Source of the DNA: Oryzisolibacter propanilivorax | GTDB taxonomy: Bacteria; Pseudomonadota; Gammaproteobacteria; Burkholderiales; Burkholderiaceae_C | Length of the DNA: 64,000 nucleotides | Direction of reading: 5' to 3' | Assembly: GCF_900103645.1 (NCBI RefSeq) | Contig: NZ_FNHP01000001.1 | Span: 62,001 to 126,000 of the forward strand | Shown here: positions 8,760 to 17,499 of the stretch, in pieces | Position numbering within the stretch: the stretch's first letter is position 1 | Layout of the letters: every line of letters begins with the position of its first letter | Translations under genes and position numbers: made by a program | The notes under the pieces: model-generated | Databases searched by the model: none | Told to the model about the DNA's origin: nothing | The model's input: only the letters and a program-made list of their open reading frames with translations

Positions 8760-9974
8760 ATGGGGTTGCAGGGAAAGGCGGCGCTGGTCGGCGCCGCGCA
8801 GTACAAGCCTGAGAAATACGCCACGGCGCCGCAGTTGTTCCATCTGGAGCAGATCGCGGACCTGACGCTCAAGGCACTGGACGACGCGGGCATGGAACTG
8901 TCCGAGGTCGATGGTCTGGTCACCACCGGCGCCTACTTCCACGAGGCCAGCTCGTTCGTGCCGGCCATGGTCGGCGAGTATCTGGGCGTGCAGCTCAATT
9001 TCGCCGAAGTCGTGGACCTGGGCGGTGCCAGCTCCGTGGCCATGGTCTGGCGAGCTGCCGCCGCCATTGAACTCGGGCTGTGCAATACCGTGGTCTGCGT
9101 CATTCCGGCGCGCATGGCGCCGTACTCCGAGCACGACGACCACGTCGCCGAGGTCATGAAGTCCAGCCGCTTCGGCGGCCACAGCACCCGCTGGGGCGCG
9201 CCCGAGGCGGAGATGGACCTGCCCTACGGCCACATGGCGCAGAACACCGGCTACGCCATGATCGCCCAGCGCTATGCGGCGCAGTTCGGCTATGACCCGG
9301 CGGCCCTGGCGCGCATCTGCGTGGACCAGCGTTTCAACGCCTGCCACAACCCCGATGCCATGTTTTACGGCAAGCCGATCACCGTGGAGGACGTGTTGGC
9401 CTCGCGCATGGTGGCCGAGCCCCTGCGCATGCTGGAGATTGTGCTGCCCGCCGCCGGTGGCGGCGCCATGATCGTGACCCGCGCCGACCGTGCCAAGCGC
9501 TGCAAGCACCGCCCGGTCAGCATCGTCGGCTGCGGCGAGCACGTGCACAGCAAGTCGCCGACCTACGCCGCCGACATGCTCAGCACGCCCATCGGTCCGG
9601 CTTCGCGCAAGGCCTTCGAGATGGCCGGCTGCAAGCCCGCTGACATGCACATGGCGCAGATCTACGACTGCTACACGATCACCGTGCTGCTCACCCTGGA
9701 GGACGCGGGCTTTTGCGAAAAGGGCCGCGGCATGGAATTCCTGCGCAGCCACGACTTCACCTTCAAGGGCGACTTTCCCATGAACACCCACGGCGGCCAG
9801 CTCAGCTTCGGCCAGTCTGCCAGCGCCGGCGGCATGTCCCAGGTCATCGAGGCCATCCAGCAGATTCAGGGCCGCGCAGGCGAGCGCCAGCTGGCGCGCC
9901 ATGACCTGGCCTACGTCTCGGGCACCGGCGGCGTGATGAGCGAGCAGGGCGCACTGATCCTGCGGGGAGCATGA
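8760..9974 (+). CDS. SCP2-thiolase/Ltp-like protein without the thiolase cysteine
   Basis: This 404-residue protein has the thiolase fold of the lipid-transfer-protein (SCP-x) subgroup, with VDGLVTTGAYF early, YDCYTITVLLTLED, and the C-terminal NTHGGQLSFGQS loop. Where thiolases carry the nucleophilic Cys it reads DLGGASSVAMV (residues 87-96), with no Cys. Steroid side-chain retro-aldolases such as Ltp2 also lack this Cys and work with a DUF35 partner. The next gene encodes a DUF35 domain and overlaps the stop codon (ATGA), so a retro-aldolase role is the best inference. A non-catalytic thiolase homologue is the alternative. Confidence 0.85.
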   Translation: MGLQGKAALVGAAQYKPEKYATAPQLFHLEQIADLTLKALDDAGMELSEVDGLVTTGAYFHEASSFVPAMVGEYLGVQLNFAEVVDLGGASSVAMVWRAAAAIELGLCNTVVCVIPARMAPYSEHDDHVAEVMKSSRFGGHSTRWGAPEAEMDLPYGHMAQNTGYAMIAQRYAAQFGYDPAALARICVDQRFNACHNPDAMFYGKPITVEDVLASRMVAEPLRMLEIVLPAAGGGAMIVTRADRAKRCKHRPVSIVGCGEHVHSKSPTYAADMLSTPIGPASRKAFEMAGCKPADMHMAQIYDCYTITVLLTLEDAGFCEKGRGMEFLRSHDFTFKGDFPMNTHGGQLSFGQSASAGGMSQVIEAIQQIQGRAGERQLARHDLAYVSGTGGVMSEQGALILRGA

Positions 9975-10927
9975 CCATGGCCTGGAACAAACCCCTGCCG
10001 CATCCCACCGAGATCAGCCGCCCGTTCTGGGAAGGCCTGCAGGCGCACGAGGTGCGCATCCAGCAGTGCGATCATGGGCACTGGATCTTCTTTCCGCGCA
10101 CCCACTGCCCGAAGTGCGGCTCGCGCCAGCTGGCGTGGAAGGCCGTCTCCGGCAACGGCCGACTCTACACCTACACCGTGGCGCGCATCCCGACCCTGCC
10201 CGAGTTCACCGACGAGATGCCGCAGCTGCTGGCCGTGGTCGAACTGGACGAGGGCGTGCACCTGAACACCACGCTGGTCGGCACCACGCCCGAAGCGCTG
10301 CAGGTCGGCATGCCGGTGCGTCCGGTGTTCGACGAGCGTCCGGGCACAGTGACGCTGCTGCGCTTTGCGCCGGCGGACAGCGACCATGCGCCGGTCATCC
10401 GCGCCGAAGGCGAGGCCGGTCAGGATGCCGCGCCGGCAGCGACCGAGCCGCCCGCCGCCCCGAAGCGGCAGATCTCCGTCAAGAACCTGGACGCCATGAA
10501 GTCTCTGGTCAGCGACGAGTTCAGTCCCTGGTCGAACGAGTTCGCCGTCACCCAGCAGGTCATCGACGAGTTCGCGCGCCTGTCGGGCGACGACTACTGG
10601 ATCCATACCGACGCCGAGATGGCCAAGGCGAAAAGTCCGTTCGGCACCACCATCGCGCAAGGGTCGCTGGTGCAGGTGCTGTCCAGCCAGCTGAAGATCC
10701 CGCTGGACTTCGAGGTCGTCGGCTTCAACAACATGGTGAACTACGGCTCCGACAAACTGCGCTTTCCGACGCCCGTGCCCTCGGGCTGCAAGATCCGCGC
10801 GCGCAGCCGCATCAAGTCGGTCGAGCAGGTGAAAAGCGGCGTGCAGATGGTCATGGAGTTGAACATCCACGTGGTCGGCCAGGATCGGCCATCGGTCATC
10901 AACGAGCTGGTGATCCTCTACATGTGA
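9971..10927 (+). CDS. DUF35 (Zn-ribbon/OB-fold)-MaoC hydratase fusion
   Basis: This 318-residue two-domain protein has a DUF35 domain at residues 1-135: a rubredoxin-like ribbon with CPKCGSR and an upstream CDHGH where a CxxC is usual, then an OB fold. A low-complexity Ala/Pro linker leads to a MaoC hot-dog hydratase domain (about 165-318) with the (R)-hydratase motif SGDDYWIHTD and FGTTIAQG. In known steroid side-chain systems ChsH2 carries MaoC first and DUF35 last; here the order is reversed. Translation is coupled to the Ltp-like gene (ATGA overlap). Inferred role: hydrate an enoyl-CoA side chain and dock the aldolase. Confidence 0.88.
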   Translation: MTMAWNKPLPHPTEISRPFWEGLQAHEVRIQQCDHGHWIFFPRTHCPKCGSRQLAWKAVSGNGRLYTYTVARIPTLPEFTDEMPQLLAVVELDEGVHLNTTLVGTTPEALQVGMPVRPVFDERPGTVTLLRFAPADSDHAPVIRAEGEAGQDAAPAATEPPAAPKRQISVKNLDAMKSLVSDEFSPWSNEFAVTQQVIDEFARLSGDDYWIHTDAEMAKAKSPFGTTIAQGSLVQVLSSQLKIPLDFEVVGFNNMVNYGSDKLRFPTPVPSGCKIRARSRIKSVEQVKSGVQMVMELNIHVVGQDRPSVINELVILYM

Positions 10928-10987
10928 CACCCTACCGGACGGGCGCTGCCGGACGGCGCCCGCCGCAACCATTGACTCCAAGGATTG

Positions 10988-11014
10988 GGCGCCGAGCGAT
11001 CGGTGCCTTTTTTT
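10988..11014 (+). terminator. Terminator of the Ltp/DUF35-MaoC operon
   Basis: GGCGCCGA pairs with TCGGTGCC (one G-U pair) across a 4-nt loop and is followed by seven T. Confidence 0.85.
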
Positions 11015-11056
11015 GTCTGCGCATGCGCCGCGCCATCGGCGCCCTGGCCGGCGGAC

Positions 11057-11104
11057 AAAAAAAGGGGGTTCGGCAGCTGCCCGCAGGCAGCCCCGGAACC
11101 CCCA
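11057..11104 (-). terminator. Terminator of the - strand meta-cleavage operon
   Basis: Read on the - strand, a long stem beginning GGGGGTTCCGG and closing CCGAACCCCC is followed by TTTTTTT. It lies 50 bp past the aldolase stop, back-to-back with the + strand terminator at 10988. Confidence 0.85.
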
Positions 11105-11153
11105 ACAAAGTGGCCGTTGGAAAAAAGCCGTGTGGTTCTTGGAAGCGTGCGCG

Positions 11154-12188
11154 TCAGGCCGCAACGGCGGCGCGCTGGCGCACCATGGTCAGCGCCGTGT
11201 CCTCGATCATGTCTTCCTGGCCGCCGACCATGCCGCGCCGGCCCAGCTCGACCAGCAGGTCGCGCGCGGGGATGCCGTATTTCTTCTCCGCGCGCTTGGC
11301 GAACAGCAGGAAGCTGCCGTACACGCCGGCATAGCCCAGCGTGAGCGCGTCGCGGTCGATGCGGATGGGGAAGTCCATCAGCGGCACCACCAGGTCCTCG
11401 GCCACGTCCTGGATCTTCCAGACGTCCACGCCGGTCTCGACGCCCATGCGGTCCAGCACGGCCACCAACACCTCCATCGGCGTGTTGCCGGCGCCCGCGC
11501 CCAGGCCGGCGGCGGCGGCGTCGATGCGGTTGGCGCCGGCGTGGATGGCGGCGATCGAGTTGGCCACGCCCATGGCCAGGTTGTGGTGGCCGTGGAAACC
11601 CAGCTCGGTCTCGGGCTTCAACGCCTGGCGCACGGCGGTGATGCGCTCAGTGACCTGGTCGGGCAGCAGGTAGCCGGCCGAGTCGGTCACGTAGATGCAG
11701 TTGGCGCCGTAGCTCTCCATCAGCTGGGCCTGCTTGACCAGGCCAGCGGCGTCGTTCATGTGCGCCATCATCAGGAAGCCCACCGTGTCCATGCCCAGCT
11801 TGCGCGCCATGAAGATGTGCTGCTCGGACACGTCGGCCTCGGTGCAGTGCGTGGCCACGCGGATGGTGGCCACACCCAGCTCGTGCGCCATCTTCAGGTG
11901 ATCCACGGTGCCGATGCCGGGCAGCAGCAGCGCCGAGACCTTGGCCTGCTTCATCAGCGGAATGACGCCGGACAGGTATTCCTCGTCGCTGTGCGCCGGA
12001 AAGCCGTAGTTGACCGAGGCGCCGCCCAGGCCGTCGCCGTGGGTGACCTCGATCAGCGGGATGCCGGCGGCATCCAGGCCCTGCGCGACGCTCTTCATCT
12101 CGTCCAGCGTCATCAGGTGACGCTTGGGGTGCATGCCGTCGCGCAGCGTCATGTCGTGCAGCGTGATCTTCTTGCCTTGCGTGTTCAT
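11154..12188 (-). CDS. 4-Hydroxy-2-oxovalerate/-oxohexanoate aldolase
   Basis: This 344-residue protein is of the DmpG/BphI/HsaF type. It cleaves 4-hydroxy-2-oxoacids to pyruvate and an aldehyde that is channelled to the partner dehydrogenase. [11 protein letters not shown] gives the catalytic R16, D17 and H20; the divalent-metal ligands are D17 and the histidines of GFHGHHN (H199, H201). The aldehyde dehydrogenase gene lies 23 bp upstream, the usual pairing for the channelling complex. It is the last gene of a five-gene - strand operon. In a steroid pathway the products would be pyruvate and propanal (HsaF/TesG role), otherwise acetaldehyde; the sequence does not decide. Confidence 0.95.
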   Translation of the reverse strand: MNTQGKKITLHDMTLRDGMHPKRHLMTLDEMKSVAQGLDAAGIPLIEVTHGDGLGGASVNYGFPAHSDEEYLSGVIPLMKQAKVSALLLPGIGTVDHLKMAHELGVATIRVATHCTEADVSEQHIFMARKLGMDTVGFLMMAHMNDAAGLVKQAQLMESYGANCIYVTDSAGYLLPDQVTERITAVRQALKPETELGFHGHHNLAMGVANSIAAIHAGANRIDAAAAGLGAGAGNTPMEVLVAVLDRMGVETGVDVWKIQDVAEDLVVPLMDFPIRIDRDALTLGYAGVYGSFLLFAKRAEKKYGIPARDLLVELGRRGMVGGQEDMIEDTALTMVRQRAAVAA

Positions 12189-12211
12189 GGCGTGTGTCTC
12201 TCTTGCGGGTT

Positions 12212-13135
12212 TCAGGCGGCGGCGGATTCGGCCTCGGCCAGCACCAGGCGGCCGGCGAGGATTTCCTCGGCGAACATCTCGGCGGTGCGCGCGGCGGCGG
12301 CGGTCATGATGTCCAGGTTGCCGGCGTACTTCGGCAGGTAGTCGCCCAGGCCCTCGACCTCCATGAAGATCGACACGCGGTTGCCGTCGATGACCGGGCC
12401 GTTGACCAGTTTGTAGCCGGGCACGTACTTCTGCACTTCCCGAATCATGGCGTGCACCGAGGCCTCGATCTCGTCGGCCTTCGGTGTGTCCACCGTCAGG
12501 CAGTGGATGGTGTCGCGCATGATCAGCGGGGGCTCGGCCGGGTTGATGACGATGATGGCCTTGCCCTTTTGCGCGCCGCCGATCTTCTCCACGGCCCCAG
12601 CGGTGGTGCGGGTGAACTCGTCGATGTTCTTGCGCGTGCCGGGGCCGACCGAGCGGCTGGAGACGGTGGCGACGATCTCGCCGTATTCCACCGGCTGTAC
12701 GCGGCTTACGGCCGCGACCATCGGGATGGTGGCCTGGCCGCCGCAGGTGACCATGTTCACGTTCATGGCCTGCTGGGCGACCTTCTCGGCCAGGTTCACG
12801 CTGGGCACGCAGTAGGGGCCGATGGCCGCTGGTGTCAGGTCGATCATCAAGACGCCCAGCTCGTTGAGCTTGCGGCTGTTCTCGGCGTGCACATAGGCGC
12901 TGGTGGCGTCGAAGGCGATCTGGATGCCGTCCTCGCGCACGAAGGGCAGCAGGCCGTCCACGCCGTCCGAAGTGGTCTTGATGCCCATCTCGCGGGCGCG
13001 CTTGAGGCCGTCGGACTCGGGATCGATGCCCACCATCCACACGGGCTCCAGCAGGGGCGAGCGCTGCAGCTTCATCAGCAGGTCGGTGCCGATGTTGCCC
13101 GGCCCGATCAGCGCGCATTTGATTTTCTTTTGCAT
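12212..13135 (-). CDS. Acylating acetaldehyde/propanal dehydrogenase
   Basis: This 307-residue protein has the N-terminal Rossmann motif [13 protein letters not shown] (about 8-20) and catalytic Cys131 in [10 protein letters not shown], matching the DmpF/BphJ/HsaG family. It oxidises the aldehyde released by the aldolase to acetyl- or propionyl-CoA with NAD+ and CoA. The length is normal for the family. It lies between the hydratase and the aldolase in one - strand operon with gaps under 25 bp, a standard meta-cleavage lower-pathway arrangement. Confidence 0.95.
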   Translation of the reverse strand: MQKKIKCALIGPGNIGTDLLMKLQRSPLLEPVWMVGIDPESDGLKRAREMGIKTTSDGVDGLLPFVREDGIQIAFDATSAYVHAENSRKLNELGVLMIDLTPAAIGPYCVPSVNLAEKVAQQAMNVNMVTCGGQATIPMVAAVSRVQPVEYGEIVATVSSRSVGPGTRKNIDEFTRTTAGAVEKIGGAQKGKAIIVINPAEPPLIMRDTIHCLTVDTPKADEIEASVHAMIREVQKYVPGYKLVNGPVIDGNRVSIFMEVEGLGDYLPKYAGNLDIMTAAAARTAEMFAEEILAGRLVLAEAESAAA

Positions 13136-13158
13136 GGTGTGTGCCTCGTTCGGTGAAA

Positions 13159-13953
13159 TCACTCGGTGAACTGAATGGAGCAGTCGCCCATGCCCGCGAT
13201 GGTCATGGTGAAGCGGTCTCCGGCCTTCGCCGGCACCAGCGGCGCCAGCGAGCCGGACAGGATGACCTCGCCGGCCTTGAACGGAATGCCGAAGGCGCCA
13301 AGGGTGTTGGCCAGCCAGGCCACGGCCTGGGCTGGGTGGCCCTGCACTGCGCTGCCCAGGCCGGTGCCGGCGGGCTCGCCGTTCTTGAACATCTGCATGC
13401 TGGCGGCGGCCAGGTCGAACGCGCGCGGGTCGGTGCGCCGCTGGCCGATGACGAACACGCCGCACGAGGCGTTGTCGGCGACCGTGTCCTGGATCTTGAT
13501 CTTCCAGTCGTGGATGCGCGAGTCGACGATCTCGAAGCACGGCGCGACCCAGTCGGTCGCGTCCAGCACGTCCTGCAGCGTCACGCCTGGGCCCTGCAGG
13601 TCTTTCTTCAGCATGAAGGCGATCTCGCCCTCGGCACGCGGCTGGATCAGCCCGGCCTGCTTGAGCGACACGCTGGCGCCGTCCGGGTACTGCATGGCGT
13701 CGGTCAGAAAGCCGAAGTCGGGCTGGTGCACGCCCAGCATGTCCTGCACCGGCTTGGAGGTCACGCCGATCTTCTTGCCAATCACGCGCTCGCCGGCGGC
13801 TTCGCGCAGGCGCAGCATGTGCAGCGAGATGTGGTAGGCGTCGTCCACGCTCATGCTGGGGTGGCTGTCGGTGAGCGGCGCCAGGGTGGTGCCTGCGCGC
13901 AGCGCCTTGTACAGGCGCTGGCCCTGGGTCTGGATGAATTCCTGTGCTTGCAT
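13159..13953 (-). CDS. 2-Hydroxydienoate hydratase (MhpD/HsaE family)
   Basis: This 264-residue protein belongs to the fumarylacetoacetase-like hydratases that add water to 2-hydroxypenta- or hexa-2,4-dienoate to give the 4-hydroxy-2-oxoacid. Family features seen are [12 protein letters not shown] near residue 60, the metal-binding EGEIAF segment near 107, and CFEIVDSRI near 138. It sits between the C-C hydrolase and the aldehyde dehydrogenase, the order expected for HsaD-E-G-F chemistry. Length and neighbours agree with a complete gene. Confidence 0.93.
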   Translation of the reverse strand: MQAQEFIQTQGQRLYKALRAGTTLAPLTDSHPSMSVDDAYHISLHMLRLREAAGERVIGKKIGVTSKPVQDMLGVHQPDFGFLTDAMQYPDGASVSLKQAGLIQPRAEGEIAFMLKKDLQGPGVTLQDVLDATDWVAPCFEIVDSRIHDWKIKIQDTVADNASCGVFVIGQRRTDPRAFDLAAASMQMFKNGEPAGTGLGSAVQGHPAQAVAWLANTLGAFGIPFKAGEVILSGSLAPLVPAKAGDRFTMTIAGMGDCSIQFTE

Positions 13954-13965
13954 GGCGGTCAGGCC

Positions 13966-14805
13966 TCAGCCGTTTTGCAGGAAGTCGATGCAGGTGCGAT
14001 TGAACAGCGCCTGGTGCTCGACCTGCACCCAATGGCCGCACTGGTTGACCAGCACCACGCGGCAGTGCGGCAGGCCCTCGGCCAGCTTGGTCGCGCCGCC
14101 CACCGGGTTGAACGCATCCTGCATGCCCCAGAAGCCCAGCACCGGGCAGGTGATCTGCGGCAGCTGCTCGGTCATGTTCGGCACCTTCAGCACCGAGCGC
14201 GCGGCCTGCGTCTGCGTGTCGGCGATGGGTGCACGCTCGTTCAGGATCTCGTCGGTCAGCAGCGCCTTGTCGAACAGTTGCATCTCCATGACCGCGCGCA
14301 TGGCCTCCTTGCCGGTCTTGCCGGACTGATACACGGCGAACATGTTGGCGATGCCGGGCATGGCCAGGTAGGTGTCCAGGTCCTCGACGCCACCGGGCGC
14401 CATCAGGATCAGGCGCTTGACGTCTTGCGGATGCTTGAGCGCATAGCCCAGCGCCACCGCGCCCCCCAGCGAGTTGCCCAGCAGCGTGACGCCCTTCAGG
14501 CCCAGCCGGTCCACCAGACCCTTGACGCCGGCGATGAAGAAGTCCAGGTCGTACTGCTTGGGCTGCTCGGTCTTGGACGACAGGCCGTAGCCCAGCAGGT
14601 CGGGCACGATGCTGCGAAAGCCTGCCTGGGCGAACTGCGGATAGTTGCCCTTGAAGTTGCTGTAGCCGCTGGCACCGCCGCCGGCGCCGTGCAGGAAGAT
14701 CACCGGCTCGCCCGAGCCCTGCTCGTGGTAGTGCACGCGCTGCGCGAAGCCGGCGACCTCGCCGATGTCGACATACTGGCCCTCGGGAATGGAAAACTGG
14801 TTCAT
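13966..14805 (-). CDS. Meta-cleavage product C-C hydrolase (alpha/beta hydrolase)
   Basis: This 279-residue alpha/beta hydrolase has the oxyanion loop HGAGGGASG (about 39-47), nucleophile Ser112 in GNSLGG, Asp230 in GMQDAFNP and His258 in CGHWVQ. It resembles HsaD/TesD/BphD enzymes, which hydrolyse ring-opened meta-cleavage products to a dienoate and an acid. The ATG at 14805 gives a family-length product; upstream in-frame sequence is Arg/Pro-rich and unlike coding sequence. The extradiol dioxygenase that would make its substrate is not in the window. Confidence 0.92.
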   Translation of the reverse strand: MNQFSIPEGQYVDIGEVAGFAQRVHYHEQGSGEPVIFLHGAGGGASGYSNFKGNYPQFAQAGFRSIVPDLLGYGLSSKTEQPKQYDLDFFIAGVKGLVDRLGLKGVTLLGNSLGGAVALGYALKHPQDVKRLILMAPGGVEDLDTYLAMPGIANMFAVYQSGKTGKEAMRAVMEMQLFDKALLTDEILNERAPIADTQTQAARSVLKVPNMTEQLPQITCPVLGFWGMQDAFNPVGGATKLAEGLPHCRVVLVNQCGHWVQVEHQALFNRTCIDFLQNG

Positions 14806-14880
14806 GGCTGTTTTTCTGTGGAAACGGAAAGGGGACGGAGGAGGGCGGCGGCGCGGCCGTCGCGCCACCGCCCACGGGCT

Positions 14881-15894
14881 TCAGGCGACGGTCTGTGCCG
14901 CGCCTTCGGCCGCGCTGGCGGCCGGCGCCTGCCACAACTTGGGCAGGCCGGGGTCGGTGGCGGCGATGGTCTTCTTGAGCAGGTTGCGCAGCGTCACCGC
15001 GTCCATCTCGCCCAGCGAATCGACGATCTCGGCCTCCACCGCCTTGGCCGCGGCCAGCAGATGCAGGATGGACTCGTTGCCCGCGGCCGTGAGCTGCAGC
15101 GCCTGGGGCAGCTGGGCGCTTTCCTCCACCAGGCCCTTGCGCGCCAGCGACTGCAAGGCAACTTGGCCGATGTCGATGCCGATGTAGGCCACGTGCTGGG
15201 CGATCTGCGCCGGCGTCAGGGGTTGCTGGATCGACAGCAGCGACAGCACGTAGAAGTCGGCGTCGGTCAGGCCCTGCTCGGACATGGGCTTGCGGATGCC
15301 GTTGAGGAACTGGAAGTGCGCCCGGCCCAGCAGGTAGCCGATCAGGTTCTCCGAATACGCGGCGTTGGCATCGGCCTGTGGCTCGGAGGCGATGGCCTGG
15401 GATTTGCGCGAAGCCAGTGCGTAACCGCCCGTGACATAAAGCAACGGCGCGTGGCCATTGGCATCGTATTGCGTGACCTCGCCGACAAAGATGATGTGGT
15501 CGCCGCCGTCGTACTGGAAGGCCGTCTTGCAGCGAAAGCGCGCGCTGCATTCGGGCAGCAGCGGCGCCTCGCCGTCGCCCGAATCGAGCTGCAGGCCGGC
15601 GAACTTGTCCTCGCCGGCGCGAGCGAAGCGATTGGACAGCGCTTCCTGCTCGTTGGACAGGATGTGCACGTTCCAGGTCTGCGCCTCCTGGAACACTGGC
15701 AGGCTGCGGGCGCTCTTGGCCAGGCTCCACAACACCATTGGCGGCTCCAGCGACACCGAGTTGAAGCTGTTGGCCGTGATGCCCACCGCCTCGCCGGACG
15801 CAGTGCGCGTGGTCACGATGGTCACGCCGGTGCCGAACATGCCCAGGGCGCGGCGGAACTCCCGGGGGTCGAAGGGGGCGTCGGTGTTGTGCAT
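14881..15894 (-). CDS. Flavin reductase fused to a MarR-like domain
   Basis: This 337-residue protein has two parts. Residues 1-165 are a flavin:NAD(P)H reductase domain ([25 protein letters not shown]). Residues from about 185 to 310 resemble a MarR winged helix ([21 protein letters not shown] starts it). The same architecture occurs in C1, the reductase of Acinetobacter p-hydroxyphenylacetate hydroxylase, where the MarR-like part inhibits the reductase until substrate binds. Its oxygenase partner is the divergent gene at 16125. HsaB/TesA2 reductases lack this domain, so ligand-gated FMNH2 supply is inferred. AAGGAG lies 12 bp before the chosen ATG. Confidence 0.88.
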   Translation of the reverse strand: MHNTDAPFDPREFRRALGMFGTGVTIVTTRTASGEAVGITANSFNSVSLEPPMVLWSLAKSARSLPVFQEAQTWNVHILSNEQEALSNRFARAGEDKFAGLQLDSGDGEAPLLPECSARFRCKTAFQYDGGDHIIFVGEVTQYDANGHAPLLYVTGGYALASRKSQAIASEPQADANAAYSENLIGYLLGRAHFQFLNGIRKPMSEQGLTDADFYVLSLLSIQQPLTPAQIAQHVAYIGIDIGQVALQSLARKGLVEESAQLPQALQLTAAGNESILHLLAAAKAVEAEIVDSLGEMDAVTLRNLLKKTIAATDPGLPKLWQAPAASAAEGAAQTVA

Positions 15895-16005
15895 AAGCGG
15901 GCAAATCTCCTTGGGGCGAGAGTGCGCCCTAAGGGGATGCCGTGAATCCTTCACACGGACTACCCGCCGCCGCGCCGCCTCCGCGTTTTTCCCGGCGCCC
16001 CGTTA

Positions 16006-16048
16006 GTCTGATCGGACGATGAATGCACCGGCGGGGCAGTGAGAGTAT
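16006..16048 (+). promoter_or_regulatory. Predicted activated promoter of the oxygenase/KstD operon
   Basis: The palindrome GTCT-N4-GGAC (16006-16017) is flanked by GTTA and GATGAA. The -10 is weak (GAGTAT, 16043-16048), 34 bp from the centre. It lies in the divergent region with the reductase gene and may serve both directions. Confidence 0.5.
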
Positions 16049-16124
16049 CCCACCGAAGGCCGCAAAGCCTTGTCCTTTCCTACCTCAATGCCTGCCGCCT
16101 GCCACGACGGCCCTGGAGACCCAC

Positions 16125-17384
16125 ATGAGTGCAACGACAGAAAGCCAAGTGATGACCGACGCGATGGATGTCATCGAGCGTGCCAAGGCGCAGGCGCAGA
16201 CGCACAGCTACCTCACGCCCGAGGCGGTGGACGTGATCGAGCGTGCCAAGGCGATGATTCCGCGCCTGGCCGCACGCGCCCAGCAGGCGGACCGCGACGG
16301 CTGCATCCCCGACGAGACCATCCAGGAGATGGCCGAGGCCGGGCTGTTCCGCGTGCTGCAGCCCAAGCGCTGGGGCGGCTACGAGATGGATCCGCGCGTG
16401 TTCTACGCGGTGCAGATGGAACTCGCCAAGGGCTGTATGTCCACGGCCTGGATCTACGGCGTGGTCGGCGTGCACCCCTGGCAGCTGGGCCTGTTTCCCG
16501 ACCAGGCGCAGCAGGATGTGTGGGGCCGGGACAGCGGCACGCGCATCGCCTCGACCTACATGCCCACCGGCAAGGCCGAGTCCGTCGAGGGCGGCTACCG
16601 CTTCAGCGGCCGCTGGAGTTTTTCCACCGGCTCCAAGCACTGCGACTGGGTCTTCCTGGGCGGCCTGCTGCCCAAGAAGGACGGCTCGGGCGCGCTGGAG
16701 CATGTCACCTTCCTGCTGCCGAAGTCGGACTACCGCATCGAGGACAACTGGGACGTGCTGGGCCTGCGCGGCACCGGCAGCCACGACATCGTTGTGGACA
16801 ACGTCTTCGTGCCCGAGCACCGCACCCAGCGCACCAACGACCACAGCGACGCCGGCTGCCCGGGCCGCGCCGAGAACACCGGATGGCTGTTTCGCATTCC
16901 GTTCACGCACGTGTTCCAGCGCGCCGTCTCCACGGCCTGCCTGGGCGCCCTGGAAGGTGCTATTGAGAATTTCAAAGGCCGCGCCGCTGGTCACGTCGGC
17001 AAGCACGGCAACAAGATGGCCGAGGACCCGAATGCCCAGACCGCGGTGACCGAGGCGACCATCGCCCTGGACCAGCTCAAGCTGGTGCTGTTCCGCAACT
17101 ATGCGCGCATCGTCGAGGCCGCCAAGACGGGCATCCAGCTGCCGCTGGAGGAGCGCCTGCTGCAGCGCGCCCAAGCCTCCTACGTGCCCAAGCTGACCGG
17201 CTACCACGCCAACGAGCTGCTGCGCGCTTGCGCTGCCAGCGGCACCTTCAAGAACAACCCGCTGGAGCGGGTGTTCCGCGACATTCATCAGGGCCGCACC
17301 CACATCGCCAACAACACCGACGCCTACGTGCGTGCCTACGGCGCCCATGTGCTGGGCATTCCGAATCAGGAACCCTTCGTCTGA
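16125..17384 (+). CDS. Flavin-dependent oxygenase, acyl-CoA dehydrogenase fold (HsaA/C2 type)
   Basis: This 419-residue protein has the acyl-CoA dehydrogenase fold without features of a true dehydrogenase. It matches group D flavin monooxygenases (HsaA, TesA1, HpaB-like C2) that use FMNH2 and O2 to hydroxylate a phenol. Typical segments are RVLQPKRWGGYEMDP, SGRWSFSTGSKHCDW and WDVLGLRGTGSHD. The divergent reductase gene is the natural partner. In a steroid pathway this enzyme would hydroxylate the secosteroid phenol to a catechol. The N-terminus contains a duplicated VIERAKA segment. The upstream in-frame extension to 16023 was rejected for lack of a ribosome-binding site. Confidence 0.9.
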   Translation: MSATTESQVMTDAMDVIERAKAQAQTHSYLTPEAVDVIERAKAMIPRLAARAQQADRDGCIPDETIQEMAEAGLFRVLQPKRWGGYEMDPRVFYAVQMELAKGCMSTAWIYGVVGVHPWQLGLFPDQAQQDVWGRDSGTRIASTYMPTGKAESVEGGYRFSGRWSFSTGSKHCDWVFLGGLLPKKDGSGALEHVTFLLPKSDYRIEDNWDVLGLRGTGSHDIVVDNVFVPEHRTQRTNDHSDAGCPGRAENTGWLFRIPFTHVFQRAVSTACLGALEGAIENFKGRAAGHVGKHGNKMAEDPNAQTAVTEATIALDQLKLVLFRNYARIVEAAKTGIQLPLEERLLQRAQASYVPKLTGYHANELLRACAASGTFKNNPLERVFRDIHQGRTHIANNTDAYVRAYGAHVLGIPNQEPFV

Positions 17385-17499
17385 GCCTGCAGACGCGCTG
17401 CACAGGACCGGCTGGCGCCGCGGCGCCGGTCCGGTGACGACACAACACGAAAGACCGCCGGGCCATCGATCACCCGGCGGCAGCTCGAGGAGACGAAGC

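Noticed and set aside
13141-15945. A 934-codon open frame on the + strand
   Set aside because: It is antisense to three well-supported - strand genes (hydratase, hydrolase, reductase) and its translation is His/Gln/Arg/Val-rich with no known motif. High-GC third positions create such frames.
16961-16985. GGTGCTATTGAGAATTTC as another dispersed-repeat copy inside the oxygenase gene
   Set aside because: Only the first block matches; the ATAGCTG and GGGCTGGAGGC blocks are missing and the protein there is well conserved, so the match is likely chance.
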